DNA of 64,000 nucleotides from Alternaria dauci (GCF_042100115.1 NC_091275.1:1674001-1738000), one strand, 5' to 3'. Counted from the stretch's first letter, positions 49,077-62,051 are shown. Numbers and translations: made by a program. Notes: generated by a model from the letters alone, not told the origin.

Positions 49077-52000
49077 GATGTTGATGTGTGTACTTGGTTG
49101 GTGTGGTGAAGATTGTAGGAGCGCGATGGAGGGGTTCGGAGAGGTGGGGCTACCCAGCCATGTGCCGTTGTTTCGTTCGACAGCGGGCCGGTGACGATTA
49201 CTGCGATAGTGACGTGAGCAGCTTTTGCGCAACCGTGCGATCTTTGTACAAAGATTGCGCAGGACGAAAGGGAACGATGGCGGCAAAGGCTGCCCATGCC
49301 ATCACTCTCATGGACGGTCGGGCCTCGATACCGCGTCCATTATGAGCCGACCGTGCAGCTCTACTGCAGACATCATCTGCGCCATGCTGAAAAATGGCGC
49401 AGGGCATCCAGACATGGCATCAGAAGGATATTGACGAAGAGAAGAAGCGATATCCACAGTAGTTATGTGTTCACGCACATTCAGCCTGCGTGCACTGCAC
49501 ATGATCGCCGCCCGTGGAGTGACCAATGGCGTTGTCTGGACGACAACAGGACCATTAGGTGCTGACCAGATGTGGATAAATCACGCGCAAATGCATCAGC
49601 TGCGCACACATGTCGAGACAAGGTGTTTACCATTTTGACGTGGCATTCAACCCTCGTTGAGCCAGCTGCAATCCTGAATTCGACTGTTCTAGTAACCACT
49701 AAGCCAACTTTGCATATCTTCGGATCCTTGGCCTGCAACTGGATTCTGTAGGACAAGCCTATGGGTGCCAAAAGTTGGTCTCTCTTAAGTGGATCTAGCG
49801 ACGCACCTGGAGATGTTCGCGCTATTCAATGCTTTTACGGCATGCTTCGGAGTACAGTCTAGTATAGCCGAGCTCCTTTGGTAAGGTTACTCTGGCCACT
49901 TGCTTCACACTGTTATAGTACTACTCGGCCACGGCGGCCTGCGGGAGCTATGCCTGTTTTCTCGTACGAGTGTATTTTGGAATCGAATACGATCGATCTG
50001 AGCAGGTTTTCAATTCTGGGTCCCATCTGGAATCAACCGCTAGTAGGCTCGTGGGCCATGGCTACGACTAATGTCTTCTGCGCAGACCTGTAAATCCCCC
50101 GCTGTCTAGCCCCAGAAGAGCTTTCATTATTGTTCTTTGCATTCAAAAGGCACACGCCATTTGTCACCATACGGTAACGATGGATATCTCAGGCTCCGAA
50201 GCTCAGTGCCTGTCGGGCATCGTCGAGCGAGCAGGACCTTACGAGTGTGTTGCTTTTGTTCTTGTGCCGACTATTCGGTTCTTTTTGTTGGCGGTAGTAG
50301 CCTAGCCTGATGCTACACGTGGCCCTGCTTCATACGGTACACGTCGGGAGCTCCGTTGCCCAAGCCTTTGCTGTCTAAGTGGAGGCCCGGAACGCACGCT
50401 GCTCAGGCAGCTCAGCTGACCAGACCGACGGTTGAGCTCCGGCTTGTGTAACTGGTTGATTGTCTAGAGAACCATAGCAGATGGTATTAGCGGATTTGAC
50501 AAAGTTCAGAAGAACCACGTTTCTTTTGCACGTTGAACCCTCGCCAATTCCGGGGGCCCCAATCTTTGCGAGAATGAAGATCGATCAGAATGTTCGGTCC
50601 TTTGACTCATAATTGGGGGGGAGGACGATTTTCTAGTCACCAGATGCAACGTGGTCTCGGCCTGGACTCTTTGGGTGTCGTTCATCTACGGCTATTTTGT
50701 TCTAGACCGCCGCCCATCGGGGTCTTGTGCGCACAACGGTGTAATGCAGAACCGGTGCATTGTGCGAGATGCAGTAAACCCAGCTCTTATTCTCGTAATG
50801 TCTACCGAGAGTATTTGCTGTTGCCTGGGGCCGATGATGCTAGCACATGTATGCAGGACCACGACTGTATGCTGGCGCAGGGTGATGGAACTCTCCGGAA
50901 CGCAACGTAAGCGCTTGTTGGACTGAGTTGGCGGCGCAGCACGGTGTTTATAGACTGTTGACACGGAGAGTGCATGTCTCAGGCGAGTGTCGTATGATGA
51001 ACACGTTATTTGCGTTGTTGTGCGTCGTTGTTTGCGAAAGGGTAGATCAGCGCGGCAAAAGGGTGGTGTAGTCGAGACGAGTGTGGTAGAGTTTAAAAGT
51101 AGAGTTTGCAACAGCAGCGTTTCATTGTTGGGGCTGCAGGGCTTTGGAAGTCAGTATCGAGGTTGCAGGGTCCTATGGAGCTGGCGCGGTAGTTCCCCCA
51201 AGTTGATGGGGGGGTTCATGGCCTTGATCTAGACCGCCAACCCAACGGTTCGGCCCGCTTGACGTGGACGATGAGCAGCAACAGGCTGCGAGGGTTGCGG
51301 TTGCAAAGTCCGCGGTCGAGAGCTGCTTTCGACGGATTATTGCAGAAACTGCCGCATTGGGGTAGTTTGTTGGACGAGGGGCGTAAAGGCATTGGGATGG
51401 CGTCGTAATGGGTAGGCGATAAAGCCGGTACTCGGCAGCCGGACGATGCAAAGCACGAGGGCCGCGAGGTCCGGGGAGGCTGGTGACTGCACACGTGACA
51501 CTACAAGACGACGGGCTTACCAAACAGTTCGATTGCACACAGTGTGGAATAGAGGCTGTGCAGGACAGGAGCGGTTGTTGCTAGGCGACACGAACACAGT
51601 CAGCGCCGGTGACGACGGGCGCAAGGAGGCGGCGCGAGACATGGGCACCTCCTGTGAGCTCATGGCAAAGGACACATGCAAGAGGCAAGTATGAAATGCC
51701 ATGTCGCAGCTATGCAGTTTCATCGAGCGATGGGGGTGGTGATTGCCAGCGTGATCTCGATGGGTGCCGGTCGGTATGCTGTGGGCGGGCAGGATTGGGT
51801 CGTGTGCGGGGGGGAGACAAGGGCAGCCACGATCGGAACCCAGTGGCCGATCGCAAACCGAGTGTCTCAGCCCGGCCAAGGGCTGCAAAGCCTTCAGACC
51901 CAGCGTCGTGGATGATTAAGTTCACCACGGCGGCCCAGCCATAGGCCAATCAGCCCGGTGCACTGTCCCGCCCAGCAGAGGGCCTGCGAGTGGCCGATCT

Positions 52001-52107
52001 GCCATCGCTCGATGGCGGTACGAGCATATAGGCGACGGCGATTCCGCATACTCAGCAGTGATTCACACACCCGGTCATCCTACTCAGAGTCCCATACAGG
52101 CCCTACC
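49077..52107. other. Long gene-poor region
   Basis: About 3 kb between the 6-phosphogluconolactonase gene and the zinc-ribbon gene. A perfect 16-base palindrome (ATCTTTGTACAAAGAT) lies at 49240..49255. Several overlapping open frames on both strands lack ATG starts or recognisable motifs. The right half (51.2-52.1 kb) is GC-rich, and may be a long promoter or leader for the downstream gene. No RNA gene was identified by eye. Confidence 0.4.
49240..49255. repeat. Perfect 16-base palindrome
   Basis: ATCTTTGTACAAAGAT reads the same on both strands, flanked by imperfect GCG/GCGC arms. It is upstream of the 6-phosphogluconolactonase gene and could be a dimeric regulator site or a chance hairpin. 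Confidence 0.5.
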
Positions 52108-52566
52108 ATGAGCGCAGATCACATCACTCCCGAGTCGCTCCCCACTGCCCCTTCGTGCTACTTCAGCATCTTGCCGGCCGTCCACTTCTCTCAGGAAACA
52201 CCCTCCCACAGCCCCATCTCCGACTACCAGCCCTACACCCCCTCGGATCCGACCCACCCGCTGCTGGCCTTCCGCCCACCACCGCCGCTCTACATGACGA
52301 GCCCTTCAGACGCATCCCGTCTGCTGCAGCTGCAAACCCAGGCCGCCCACCGCCCGGCCCCTGAGCCCATCCAGCAGCAGCGCACCTCGAGCACCTCGTC
52401 TTCGGGCTCAAACAGCTCGGCCTCGAGCACCATGGGCCTCGGCTCGCCCTCGACGCTCTCGTGCTGCCGCTGTCGCCGCGAGTGCCTGGCCAACATGTAC
52501 CAGATCGGCACCAACCGCTACTACTGCAGCCACTGCGCACGGATGACGGGCTACAGCGCTGGCTGA
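52108..52566 (+). CDS. Small zinc-ribbon protein
   Basis: A single-exon gene of 152 residues from MSADHITPESLPTAPSCYFS. The first 110 residues are disordered and rich in Pro, Ser, Thr and Gln (PIQQQRTSSTSSSGSNSSAS). The C-terminus carries a paired cysteine motif, SCCRCRRECL...YYCSHCARMTGYSAG, with CxxC and CxxC separated by about 20 residues, a zinc-ribbon type fold. The final RYYCSHCARM block, with conserved Arg-Tyr-Tyr, is typical of a small fungal-specific family; its function is unknown to me. No signal peptide. It is isolated in a 6.9 kb stretch without other confident genes, preceded by GC-rich DNA. Confidence 0.72.
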   Translation: MSADHITPESLPTAPSCYFSILPAVHFSQETPSHSPISDYQPYTPSDPTHPLLAFRPPPPLYMTSPSDASRLLQLQTQAAHRPAPEPIQQQRTSSTSSSGSNSSASSTMGLGSPSTLSCCRCRRECLANMYQIGTNRYYCSHCARMTGYSAG

Positions 52567-55500
52567 AACCCCATCTCCCAGCCCTCCATCTACTCTTTAC
52601 ATAGACACCATTGCCTAGGCAATAACCGCGACTGCCGACTATCTACTACCCTCCTTGTTGGGCACACACCATCGCATGCATACACAGACATCCGCTGTCA
52701 CCCCACGCCTCTATCGCCGCTTTGCTTTCACGCCGCGGCCGGGAGCTCAACAGGAGCCACGAGGAAATGTATCTGCAGGATTGCCCTTTGGCACCTTTTC
52801 GCCCATCGAGGCTGATGGCGCACTCTGCGCCTTGTCCACAATGCCGACGTCGTGACGACGTCAGCAAACACCTGGCATAGTCAACCGCACTGTGAGGAGG
52901 CAATCATGAAGCTGGCCTTTGCGTTACCACGTTGCAACAGCTGGCCTGTACGACGATTTGAACATATGATACCCCATCTGTACAACATCCTAGCATCAAT
53001 CGCGCAATGCGCTAATAGCAAATACAATTTTTCACATCCACAACACTCGACGCCATGCATCGTGATTGCCTATTTGCTGTTTTCGTTTGGCCTCGACCTT
53101 CCAGCCTATAGTCTTGTACCCAGCATAACCCTAGGCTGTTTGCGGCGCGTTTTCATGTTCGCCAAGGCTCCCTCAATATACAGCACACTAACTGCGCAGT
53201 ACGATCCGACGATCTTCGGAAAATGCAAAACCCCCCGCGTGCACCTGATTCATTCCCCGCTAGTCCCCAATCACACATGGTGTGAACTGTTAATCTGAAC
53301 GCCATCCATCGAGCACGCCGTCTTGTGACCGTGTGTCTTCGGATCCCAGTACCCATTGCGGATAACAATAACCTTCACGTCAAACACACGTCTATCGTCT
53401 TGTCGCACATGCTAGCAAAAGTCAAACATTGCGCAGAGTCAAAGATCCAGCCTCAGGATCCACTTATCCCTGTTCAATCTGTCCTGCGCAGCGCACGACC
53501 CTTCGTTTCCCCCTCCCCTCCCCTCCCGCTGTCTTCCAGGCGTGTGGGTGAGTGACTTACTCAGTCGACATGCGAATTTGCAATGTTGGCATTGAACATT
53601 TGTGAAGATCTACCAGTATCCTCTTTTTCTGCGTCAGCGCTATTCCATTTGCAGTAGAGGAGTCGAAGGGGGCGGGATGACATCGCTCGATGCCACGCGC
53701 CAGGCACGATGCAGGGCACGCTGATTCCCACGGCTGTAATTGTGGGTATGGGTTTTGTTGCAAATGCCATCGGGCGTCGATGGCGCCCCGGACATGGGAT
53801 GCACAGGGAGCCTGCAACTGACCGGTCGGCAGCGTTTAGTTTCTTCTCAAGTGTTCGCCCTATGGTTTTGTTGCAGATTGATCAGGAGAAGAGAATCCGC
53901 GGGTGGGGGAGGGGGCCGAGCCATCCATCCATACTTTGAGGATCGAGACATCGTGAACACGCATGCAAAAGAACCGTTTTACGGGGTAAACCGGATCAAA
54001 GGCCACAGGCCCCCTGTTGGCTGGGTGAACTGCGAAGCCTACTGACCCAAGGTTTCTGGCCTGTTTGACACATGCGTGTGGCTGCCTCGTCTTTGGTTCG
54101 GCAATAGGGTTCGGCAATAGGGTTCGTTATCGGTATCAGTTATCGGCCTATCGGCTACTCAAAGTGCGAAGTGATGGCTTGCAGCTTGCAAGCCTTCCTC
54201 CAGCATCATCCCGCCCATTTCCCGCTGCGCTAGCATCATCATGATATCTTCCTTCGCACATCCAACAGAACGCTGTTTCGCATCGCCAATCACGTACTTT
54301 TCCCCAAGGAACATCCATCTGATCACACACCCCGTAGTCCCTCGATCCAACGCCGTGCCGGCCTTGTTTTTGTTAGCATCGGCACTAGCGTCACGTAACG
54401 TCTGGCATGCATCGACGATGCTTGCTTAACATCGGAGATCTCCCGTGCGTGATGAAGTTTGCAAGCTTTCTTCCGTCCACCTCTCCCGCACACGGTGCGC
54501 TCTTGTGCCATGCCCTTGGTGGTTCAAGGTGCGGCGACCCGCGTCGTTTTCTGTGGACCAGCATCGGGATCAGCATGGCGTCAGCAATGGTCAACGTGAA
54601 TGTCTGGGTAGATCAGTCGCCCGCGGGTCCCTTGTTGGAACATCGACGATGACGTGCAAATCATCAGGACAGATCATCCCGTCCAACGCGCGTCATCCCG
54701 CTCTTCCTTGCCCCTCGAGTTGAACAATGCTTCGAAAAGCATCAAAGGATGCAAAGGCCAACCAGCATGATGAGCCCCTCGTCAGGCAAGGAAGCTAGCC
54801 GACATGTGCCATCCGTGCATACGGAGAAAAACTGACTCCGCTATAACCGTTGCGCCATGAAAACTTGCAATAGAACCTGCTTTCTGGCCGCTCCACTGCG
54901 TCTAGACCCTTCAGACGCTGCCGGATAACTTGACGTAAGCCCTTGCACTGTGCGCTATATAGTGGGCTACTCTCACGCGCTGGCGCGTGCGATCGATTTG
55001 ACACCTAGAGATCACTTGTTTCTGGACCACGCTGCTGCGGGAAGGCAGGAGTAAACACCGGGACACGGCATGCAAATTGCGTGCGCTCGATGCCGTGCAG
55101 CACCACATCGCGACACACCGGAGGACTAGATACTATAGGGAAGAAAAAAGCCTGCAGTCACCCACCCACCCACTTCGCCGACTCCTGTTCCGTTGTCCGG
55201 AGGAAAAACACACGATGTGTCCCTTACGGAGTAGTGCAGCAAGATCGATCGATTCTGTCAACGTAGCTTGCAATCTCGACTTCCACCTCCCCACGCTAGC
55301 AATTTTCTCTTCTTTTCACCTTCTGTAACACCGGAGTAGAAAAGCACACGTCCGTTCCCTTTGCTGCATCGGAGAAATCTGCTGGGGATCGTGCTACTCG
55401 GACATTCGGATATGCTTTCTTCTCGAAGCGCTCTGTGCGCGACAAAACAGAAGGAACAGTAGAAGGAATATCACCGCAGGCACTATCTGTTGAGCATGGC

Positions 55501-55942
55501 GGGCGGGTAATTATGACCACTCGAAGGATTGACGTCGTTCCCAGAATAAATGTGCATATGCTGGACAATGTGTCTTTTTTTTTTGCCGAAGATAGTATCT
55601 CGTCCGACGCATGAGCCGCAACGCTTTTGCTGAGATCGATCGATGCACCTTGCGTCGAGCAGACTGAACGTCCTTGCAATCTCCTGGCTTCGAGTTGTTC
55701 GTCGATCTGATCCACTCTCTGGCTGCCCGCTGGCTGCCAAGCATGTAGTCGGCCGCTGTGAATATGCACCAGTCAGACAAGGCTGTATTGTCGTCACAAG
55801 CATCACGCAATAATGTCTGCAACGCTCTGAAAGCTGACCAACACCGATGGCGGGCTGTAGAGCTCGTACCAGATAGGCTAAGAACATGATATTCATTATC
55901 TAAACATTACACGAGGCTCATAGTACACGAATCACTCCTCAT
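52567..55942. other. Long gene-poor region
   Basis: About 3.4 kb without a supportable gene. It contains a CCCCTC repeat near 53510-53525, a 13-base tandem repeat at 54095-54133, and a poly-T tract near 55573. Several 60-150-codon open frames overlap on both strands, mostly starting with GTG or TTG, and none resembles a known family. One ATG-less frame of 148 codons at 52852 was considered and rejected. Confidence 0.4.
54095..54133. repeat. Tandem repeat of a 13-base unit
   Basis: GGTTCGGCAATAG occurs twice in exact tandem, followed by a third partial unit GGTTCGTTATCGG and further TTATCGG-like echoes. Confidence 0.75.
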
Positions 55943-58304
55943 CTACGGCCACATGATGCCATTTCCGTCGAGGCTAACTCCGCTGAGATCCGTCCTGACA
56001 TCGAGCGGGTAGTCCGCCACCTTGAGGTCTCTCCTCCAGGACTGCATCCTCTTGCTGTGCGCCTTCTCGGATACGCTCAGCTCACGCTTGGACATGCGGG
56101 ATGTTGAATAACCACCAAGGTCTCCAGCTACACAGTGGCTTACACCACCCCAGGTAGAGTCAGCGACAGCCTTCCAGATAGCAGTCACATCAACAGTCAT
56201 GGCTTTGGTGTACAGGATGCGGCAGTCGGACGGCTCGTAGACGAACTGGAGAGGAGTGTTTGTCTCGTCTCCATCGCGAATGCCGTCACGGAAGTTGACA
56301 TTGATTGCATTGTTGGAAGAGCGGTCAAAAACGGTATTGTCGTAGTACTCGCCCAGTTCGGTGGTGTTGAGCTGAGCGCCCTCTTCGGGTGTTGATAGCT
56401 CCTCAACGGTGTATTGAGCAAGAGCTTGGATGTAGGTCCATGGGTAATTGTTGGTTCCTTTGACACCACCGACGGCTTGGGTAATACCCTCACGTGGGCG
56501 ACCACCAAGAGAGATATACTTGACGCCAGCGCGTTGGCGCATGAGCTCGGAGAAGATGGTGCAGGTCGACGCGCAATATCCATCGGTAACAACGACAATG
56601 TCCTCAGCAGCGAAAGGAGCCTGGGTGTAGTTTGAAAGCGGGCCATAGCCGTGGACGTAGATACCGCCCGAATTTAGCGGAATGAGTACGTCGCTGAGGT
56701 TCCAGCGGAAGAGATTGGTGAAGTTGTCGCCTTTTTGCTCTAGACCAGGCCCAAACTTGTCCTGCCAGCTCTCGAAGTTCTCGCTATCGACATCAAGATC
56801 AGATCGATAATTGAAAACAGACGAAACAACACTATCAACCAGCTCGGCCACTGTTTCGTTCTGGCTGTTGAGCACGCGTGGTATACCCTCGGCAGTTTCA
56901 GAGAACTTGCGGTTCAGAATCTCGGTGGCCTCAAACGCACGGTAACGGTCAGCAGCCGCGTGGTCGATCTCTTGTGGGAAAAGAAGCTTGTACAAGTCGT
57001 AGCCAAGCAAAATGGTTCCACCTCCGTTGGCAGAAACGTCAATGACGAGCTTCTTCTTTCCGGCAGACTTGGCTGCGGCAAGGAAGTTGACAGCAGTAGC
57101 TTGGAATTCCTCTTGGGCGTCGATGCCGACGAAAGATGGCACGGAGAGGACAGCAACATCGGAGTAGTCATCCTCGAGGAAGTAACCGCCGATCAAGTTG
57201 TGTGCTTCGCGGAACACTGGGGGCGGGTATCCGGGTGCGGGAATAGTGGGCACCGGTGTAGCCGAAGTAGTGGCGGAAGGTGTAGGGGTGGCTGAGGTCG
57301 AGTTGGAAGGTGTCGGCTCCTCGGTTTGGGTTGGGGCGGTAAACCAGAGCTTGTAAAGGCTCTCTCCATCGGTGATGTTATCAAATGGAATCAAAACCCT
57401 GGCAAAGTTGTCGTAGGTACGGCTGGTGCCGTTTTCGAACGTAAGCTCGGTAGTAGGGCCTGGGTAAATCCAGCGACCACGACCGGAACCTGCAAACGTA
57501 CCGATACCAGAGCCAACAGGGCCAAGAGATACGGTTGCGAGCTCGTAAAAGACGTTGTTGTACAAGGCATCTCGGTCTTGGAGCGATCCGTACTGAGCCC
57601 AGTTTTCTAGGAAGTCCTTGGCGTCCTCGCCGTCAATATGGGTAATGGGCGAGGGTGTGAAGGTGGCGCTGCCGAGTGATTCGGCCAGTACATCCGCATA
57701 GACATAGGGCTGGGGAAGCTCCTTTCCGTCGCTGGACACGGACACAAGAGGCACTGGACGGGCAAAGTTGAAGACTGTGCCTACAACATCAGGGACGTAC
57801 ACAAAGTGGCCGTCGTGGGTGCTTTGCAAAAGAGTGTAGAGCTCGAAACCAAACTGACGTGGGTTAGTTCATACTCGTGGTGTGAAATCATCGAGAGGAA
57901 CTTACCTCGTACTCGTTTTCATACGCTCCAGAAGTAACTTTTGCTCTAATCTCGTCGAGCTCGCCCCAGATGTCGACTGGTGGCTGCACCTTCTCAGCAT
58001 ATTCGGCTGGAGGGTCCTTCAGCCAGACAGTGTTACTCTGCCATCTGAAGTAGGGAACGACGCCGTCTACCAGGGCGAGAGCAGCACTCTGGTTGAACGG
58101 GACAGAGTTGATGCAATCCCATGCGAGTTCAGCAGGCACGGTCGCAGTACCTGCGGTAACATTCTGGCCTGCGACGGCAGCGCCAACTCGGGCACAAGGA
58201 CTGGTCGCATTGTATTGTCGTGCGTGAATGTGAGGTACAACGGGCGAGGAAAGTGCAACCGAGGCCAGCGAGAGGCCCGCGACGGCATTGAAGAGGGTCG
58301 CCAT
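55943..58304 (-). CDS. Secreted S41-type peptidase (CPAF-like)
   Basis: Two minus-strand exons, 57906..58304 and 55943..57853, give 769 residues; the 52-nt intron (GTAAGT...CGTCAG) is phase 0 and joins NEYE-FGFELYTLLQSTH. The signal peptide is MATLFNAVAGLSLASVALSS. An N-terminal domain (CARVGAAVAGQNVTAGTATV) precedes a PDZ-like middle region and a tail-specific protease-type domain with KLVIDVSANGGGTILLGYDL and the nucleophile Ser in VVTDGYCASTCTIFSELM. Many N-glycosylation sites (NxT/S) fit secretion. A Pro/Thr/Ser linker lies near TPSNSTSATPTPSATTSATP. Basic pairs near the C-terminus (SKRE, SKRM, RRDL) may be Kex2 sites. Related fungal proteins are annotated as CPAF-like S41 peptidases; substrates are unknown. 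Confidence 0.85.
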
Positions 58305-59732
58305 GTTTTCAAACCAAACAACACGACAAAGAGCTCGACAGATTGATTCCAAGCCCAGCGTGCCGTGTGGGTGAATGTACGACCACTACCGTTTTATACT
58401 TGCATAGCCTGTTCCACGGACCTGGCAGCAAACCTATGTGCTCCAGAGGGAATGAACATCATAGCTGCAGGTGCTACCCTGTACTTGCCTGTCGCTAGAC
58501 CCGTGTAGAACACGGCGAACAGTCTTGCAGCGAATAAGCGAGGCCGATGTCATGGGAACTACTGTGTAGATAGAGGGCAACGGGCCATGTATGCATGCAT
58601 ATCTGCTCAAAAAGGAAGGCCGTGGTGTGGTTGGGACTCTGAGTGATTGACGATCGCATCCAGAGCGGCATTGCGGTTCGGAGGAGATTCATGCACGACC
58701 GCATCACTTTGGTTGATAGCTGGCAAAAATCCTGGGACCAGAACGGATGCAATGCGACGCCGTGCGAGACATAACAACCAATTGCAACCGTGAACCGCCC
58801 GCCGTTGCAACACCCGATTGAAGAAGCTTCGTGGAGTTGCTGAAGCTTTTCACACGCCATGGGCCTCGCGACGCTAACGCTGGGTAGTCAACTTCGCTAC
58901 GCTGCAAGAGGCAGGCGCCAACTTTGAGATGCCGCTTGCGATATCAGTTGCCGGGTGCGACTTGGCCGTTCGAGCATCCATGACTCATGACGGAGATGCA
59001 ATGCATTCGTGTGGCCAGAGGAATGCATTACGCCTCTACCAAGGGATTGGCACTAACTCTGCAGAATCTGAACTTCGACATCTTTCTTGACATGACGACA
59101 TCACATTTCCGGCTTGCGAAATTGTACAAAAAGACAGCAAGCTGTAGTAATTAGACAGGCGCTCATATCCGTCGCCGTCCCAACTATAGATCCGCAGTCT
59201 TGTGTGAACAAGTATCAACCAGCACGACTCTAGGTTCAACATCCAAGGTATTTACCAAGGTACTTGCGATAAACCCTACGAAGTGGAGAAAAACTACACC
59301 ATTAGACAGACATACCTCGTCCAATTGCGATGACGACACAGGTCGACTGTCTTAGCTTCTGTTTGACGTGTAGTCAATATGCTTTATTTCCTTGTCTCTC
59401 TTTTATATATATTACAATGGCACCACACAGGGAAATCCTAATACACTCCCTCTGATCATCTATTAGGTCCTACTTAGGTATAACACTGATTTTGAAGCAT
59501 TTCGCGATGAAATGGCAAAATGTTGGCATTCAAAATGCACCTTCGGTAGCATCCCCTCGGTACTCAGTGTTCGCCTTGTTCATGTACACTGTGTGAAGTC
59601 TGCGCGGTAACATGGTACATGTTCCATTTCGCCGCAGATTCACAGTGCCAAGATACAGTATAATACACGTTCACATCTAATCTATATAATTTCCCAGCCT
59701 GGTAGCACATAGCATATCAAACACTCTTGAAC
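58305..59732. other. Divergent intergenic region
   Basis: About 1.4 kb between the S41 peptidase and RING-H2 genes. AT-rich near 59380-59420 (TTTTATATATATTAC), and a TATATAA at 59683 serves the RING-H2 gene. Open frames here are short and lack ATG starts. No gene seen. Confidence 0.45.
59683..59689 (+). promoter_or_regulatory. TATA box of the RING-H2 gene
   Basis: TATATAA about 45 bases before the ATG of the RING-H2 gene. Confidence 0.4.
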
Positions 59733-60842
59733 ATGGCGTATGTACCGGCACAGTCGCGTGAGCAATATTTCATAACCCATATCAGACCGTCAGCACCTTC
59801 TGACGATCCAGCGTGTCCAATTTGTTTCGATGATTGGAACCCCGATACCTCTGCCATTGTTCAAACTATATGCCGCCATACATTCCATTACTCTTGTCTA
59901 GCGGAGTGGTTCTCTGGAGTTGGCAGTGAAGTCGGTCCAAACACATGCCCAGGCTGTCGTGCAGTGTGCTTTCCAACGCATTCGGAACAGGAAGTCTACA
60001 ATATCGACCTCGATTTGACTCCCGAACTCTGGATTGATTCAAACTACGCAAGTAACGACGTCTTCCGTGCCATGGCTACACATATTGACGGTATAGTTGA
60101 GCCGCTCTTGGATCTCCACGAAATCTGGGAGCGGTTTGGTATTGACCTCGAATGCTCAGAGGATCCCTCGCGCTTCCTTGAGGCTATGCGTCATGTTGTC
60201 TCTACAGGCGTCGCTGAAACGAGAACCTCGCTGAGTTCCGACGAAAGCTGGATGGCTATGTTGTTGGCGCTCAACCTCAACGACTGGCTGCTGATAGAGT
60301 TTCTGATAATGTCATTTTTCATCAAGACACAATGGGCGCCGGTGACGCCGATACAATGGACTCGTATCCTTCAAGAACGGAATCGAGTTGGGCGTGATGC
60401 GCGTCATTCGACCGAGTTTGGATCTTTCACCGTTTCTGCTTGGTTAAATTACGTCAGTGAACGCCACAAGGTGCGGTACGAAATCGAAATCTCGAGTTGT
60501 TTCGAGAATGCTACCGTTGTCCACTGGAAGGAGACTAACACATCAGGCCAGATAGTTAACCAAGGCTCTCGCGACTGTACAGTAACTGACCGCAGTTTGA
60601 CAACTTACATCAATGGCCCGGACACAGGTCTGAGTCCAGGGCCTGTATTGTTCTTCCGGAACAGATCATTCTGGGTTTACGAGCGAGTGATTGGTAATAT
60701 CATCGGGTTCAGCATCGATGAACACGCACGTGTTGTCACTGTGCGTAGCTCCGCTGACCATACTTTCAAAGTGGAGGTTCCCCAAGATGAGCGTAACGAA
60801 ACTGCTACGACAACGGAACGTGAATCCATTCCGTCTGCATAG
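59733..60842 (+). CDS. RING-H2 finger protein
   Basis: A single-exon protein of 369 residues; the ATG at 59733 (MAYVPAQSREQYFITH) is chosen because the codon six bases upstream is TTG. The RING-H2 domain lies at residues 28-74: CPICFDDWNPDTSAI...ICRHTFHYSCLAEWF...NTCPGC, giving C-x2-C-x14-C-x-H-x2-H-x2-C-x17-C-x2-C with all eight ligands. Such domains usually act as E3 ubiquitin ligases. The rest of the protein has no recognised fold, membrane segment or signal peptide; the final part (FKVEVPQDERNETATTTERE) is acidic/polar. Substrate and partner E2 are unknown. Confidence 0.75.
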   Translation: MAYVPAQSREQYFITHIRPSAPSDDPACPICFDDWNPDTSAIVQTICRHTFHYSCLAEWFSGVGSEVGPNTCPGCRAVCFPTHSEQEVYNIDLDLTPELWIDSNYASNDVFRAMATHIDGIVEPLLDLHEIWERFGIDLECSEDPSRFLEAMRHVVSTGVAETRTSLSSDESWMAMLLALNLNDWLLIEFLIMSFFIKTQWAPVTPIQWTRILQERNRVGRDARHSTEFGSFTVSAWLNYVSERHKVRYEIEISSCFENATVVHWKETNTSGQIVNQGSRDCTVTDRSLTTYINGPDTGLSPGPVLFFRNRSFWVYERVIGNIIGFSIDEHARVVTVRSSADHTFKVEVPQDERNETATTTERESIPSA

Positions 60843-61201
60843 GGCTGATAGCATGTTTACGGGCGGATTACAGTGTGCATTTCTGCACTGCGTCGTTGTG
60901 AGAGGCACGTAGGTACATAGATGCAAGAACGAGCTAAAGTCGCAGACGCGCTAAAATGTTCCCCACCCGCACCTGTCGACCTTGTACCTTCCCCAATCGC
61001 ATCTCTATTCTAAACTTGGAACACAACAACCCGATAAACCACAGAGATGATAATGTCCGACTTTCGCTCTAGATTCTTGCGCTTCCACTCCTAAAGCTAC
61101 AACACGTTGTGACAATTGTTGGCGCCCAACATCGGTCAATTCTACACGCAGCTCTCCTACTCCAGCAAGCTGCAATAGCCTACCTTCACTGAATAGACAA
61201 G
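60843..61201. other. Short intergenic region
   Basis: About 360 bases between the RING-H2 gene and Med20, both on the plus strand. No gene seen. Confidence 0.5.
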
Positions 61202-62051
61202 ATGAAGTATAGCGGGTAACTTTTCACTTGGCACTATTATCCGTACATGGTGTAGCTAATAATGCAGGCTATACTTTGTTTCCAACCCGTCCACGAACGT
61301 CGACGCCTCTCTTTCCACCGTAAACACCCTCATCCAAGGCATCGAGACCAGCTTCCAAAACGCCACACGTCAGCAAATACCATGGTCGCTCTCCTACCGC
61401 GCATTTCGCGATACTATACCTCCAGGCTACCAGCCGCCCGCGGGCGCAGATGGTAAACCCAAGCCATATGCACATTCATACCAGCATCTGCTCCATCTCT
61501 CAAGCCTTTCGCCCAACCGCACATATGTCTTCGCGCAACCGCTAGCGCAACCAGAAGCTATCACGTCGATACCGCTGCGACAACAAGACGCGCATGCGTC
61601 GATACTGCGGTATCAGTGCTCCGCTCTGTGGACGCCGAGACATATACTCGCTGTGCGCGAAGGGACATCATACAGTGCGGGGTTGTGTACGATACAGATT
61701 GGTGAACTACGGGCAACACGCGAAGGACCGCAATCAGGCGCTGTCTCGTCACCGGGTGTCGTCGTCTGCATCAGCACGCCAATGGGCGCCGAGGATGCAG
61801 ACAACAGCATGAACTCAGGCTATGACACAATGGGAAACGGTACGGCCATGGATGTCGATGATGGAGATATCGACATCGAATATGCGCAGACTGTAGTACG
61901 CGACTGCTGGAGTAAGATCAAGGATGGGCGTGATCTGGGCCGGTCAGAGGTTAGGGAACTCATGATGGCGCCAGTCACAACAAACAACAAGGGCCAGGAG
62001 CAGGAGGCAGTGGTGCGCATGTGGTGTGAAGCTCTACGCATGCGCGGTTGA
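61202..62051 (+). CDS. med20: Mediator complex subunit 20
   Basis: Two exons: a 14-nt first exon (61202..61215, MKYSG) and 61268..62051, giving 265 residues; the 52-nt intron (GTAACT...GCTAATAATGCAG) joins G to LYFVSNPSTN. Characteristic Med20 segments are LYFVSNPST, LLHLSSLSPNRTYVF, HILAVREGTSYSAGLCTIQI, GELRATREGPQSG and the C-terminal EYAQTVVRDCWSKIKDGRDL. Med20 (Srb2) sits in the Mediator head module next to Med18 and Med8, and supports RNA polymerase II initiation in the nucleus. The tiny first exon makes the start easy to miss. The gene converges on the RNA-binding protein gene. Confidence 0.9.

Noticed and set aside
52852..53298. A 148-codon frame downstream of the zinc-ribbon gene
   Set aside because: It does not start with ATG at its 5' end and has no recognisable domain; the hydrophobic stretch is short.
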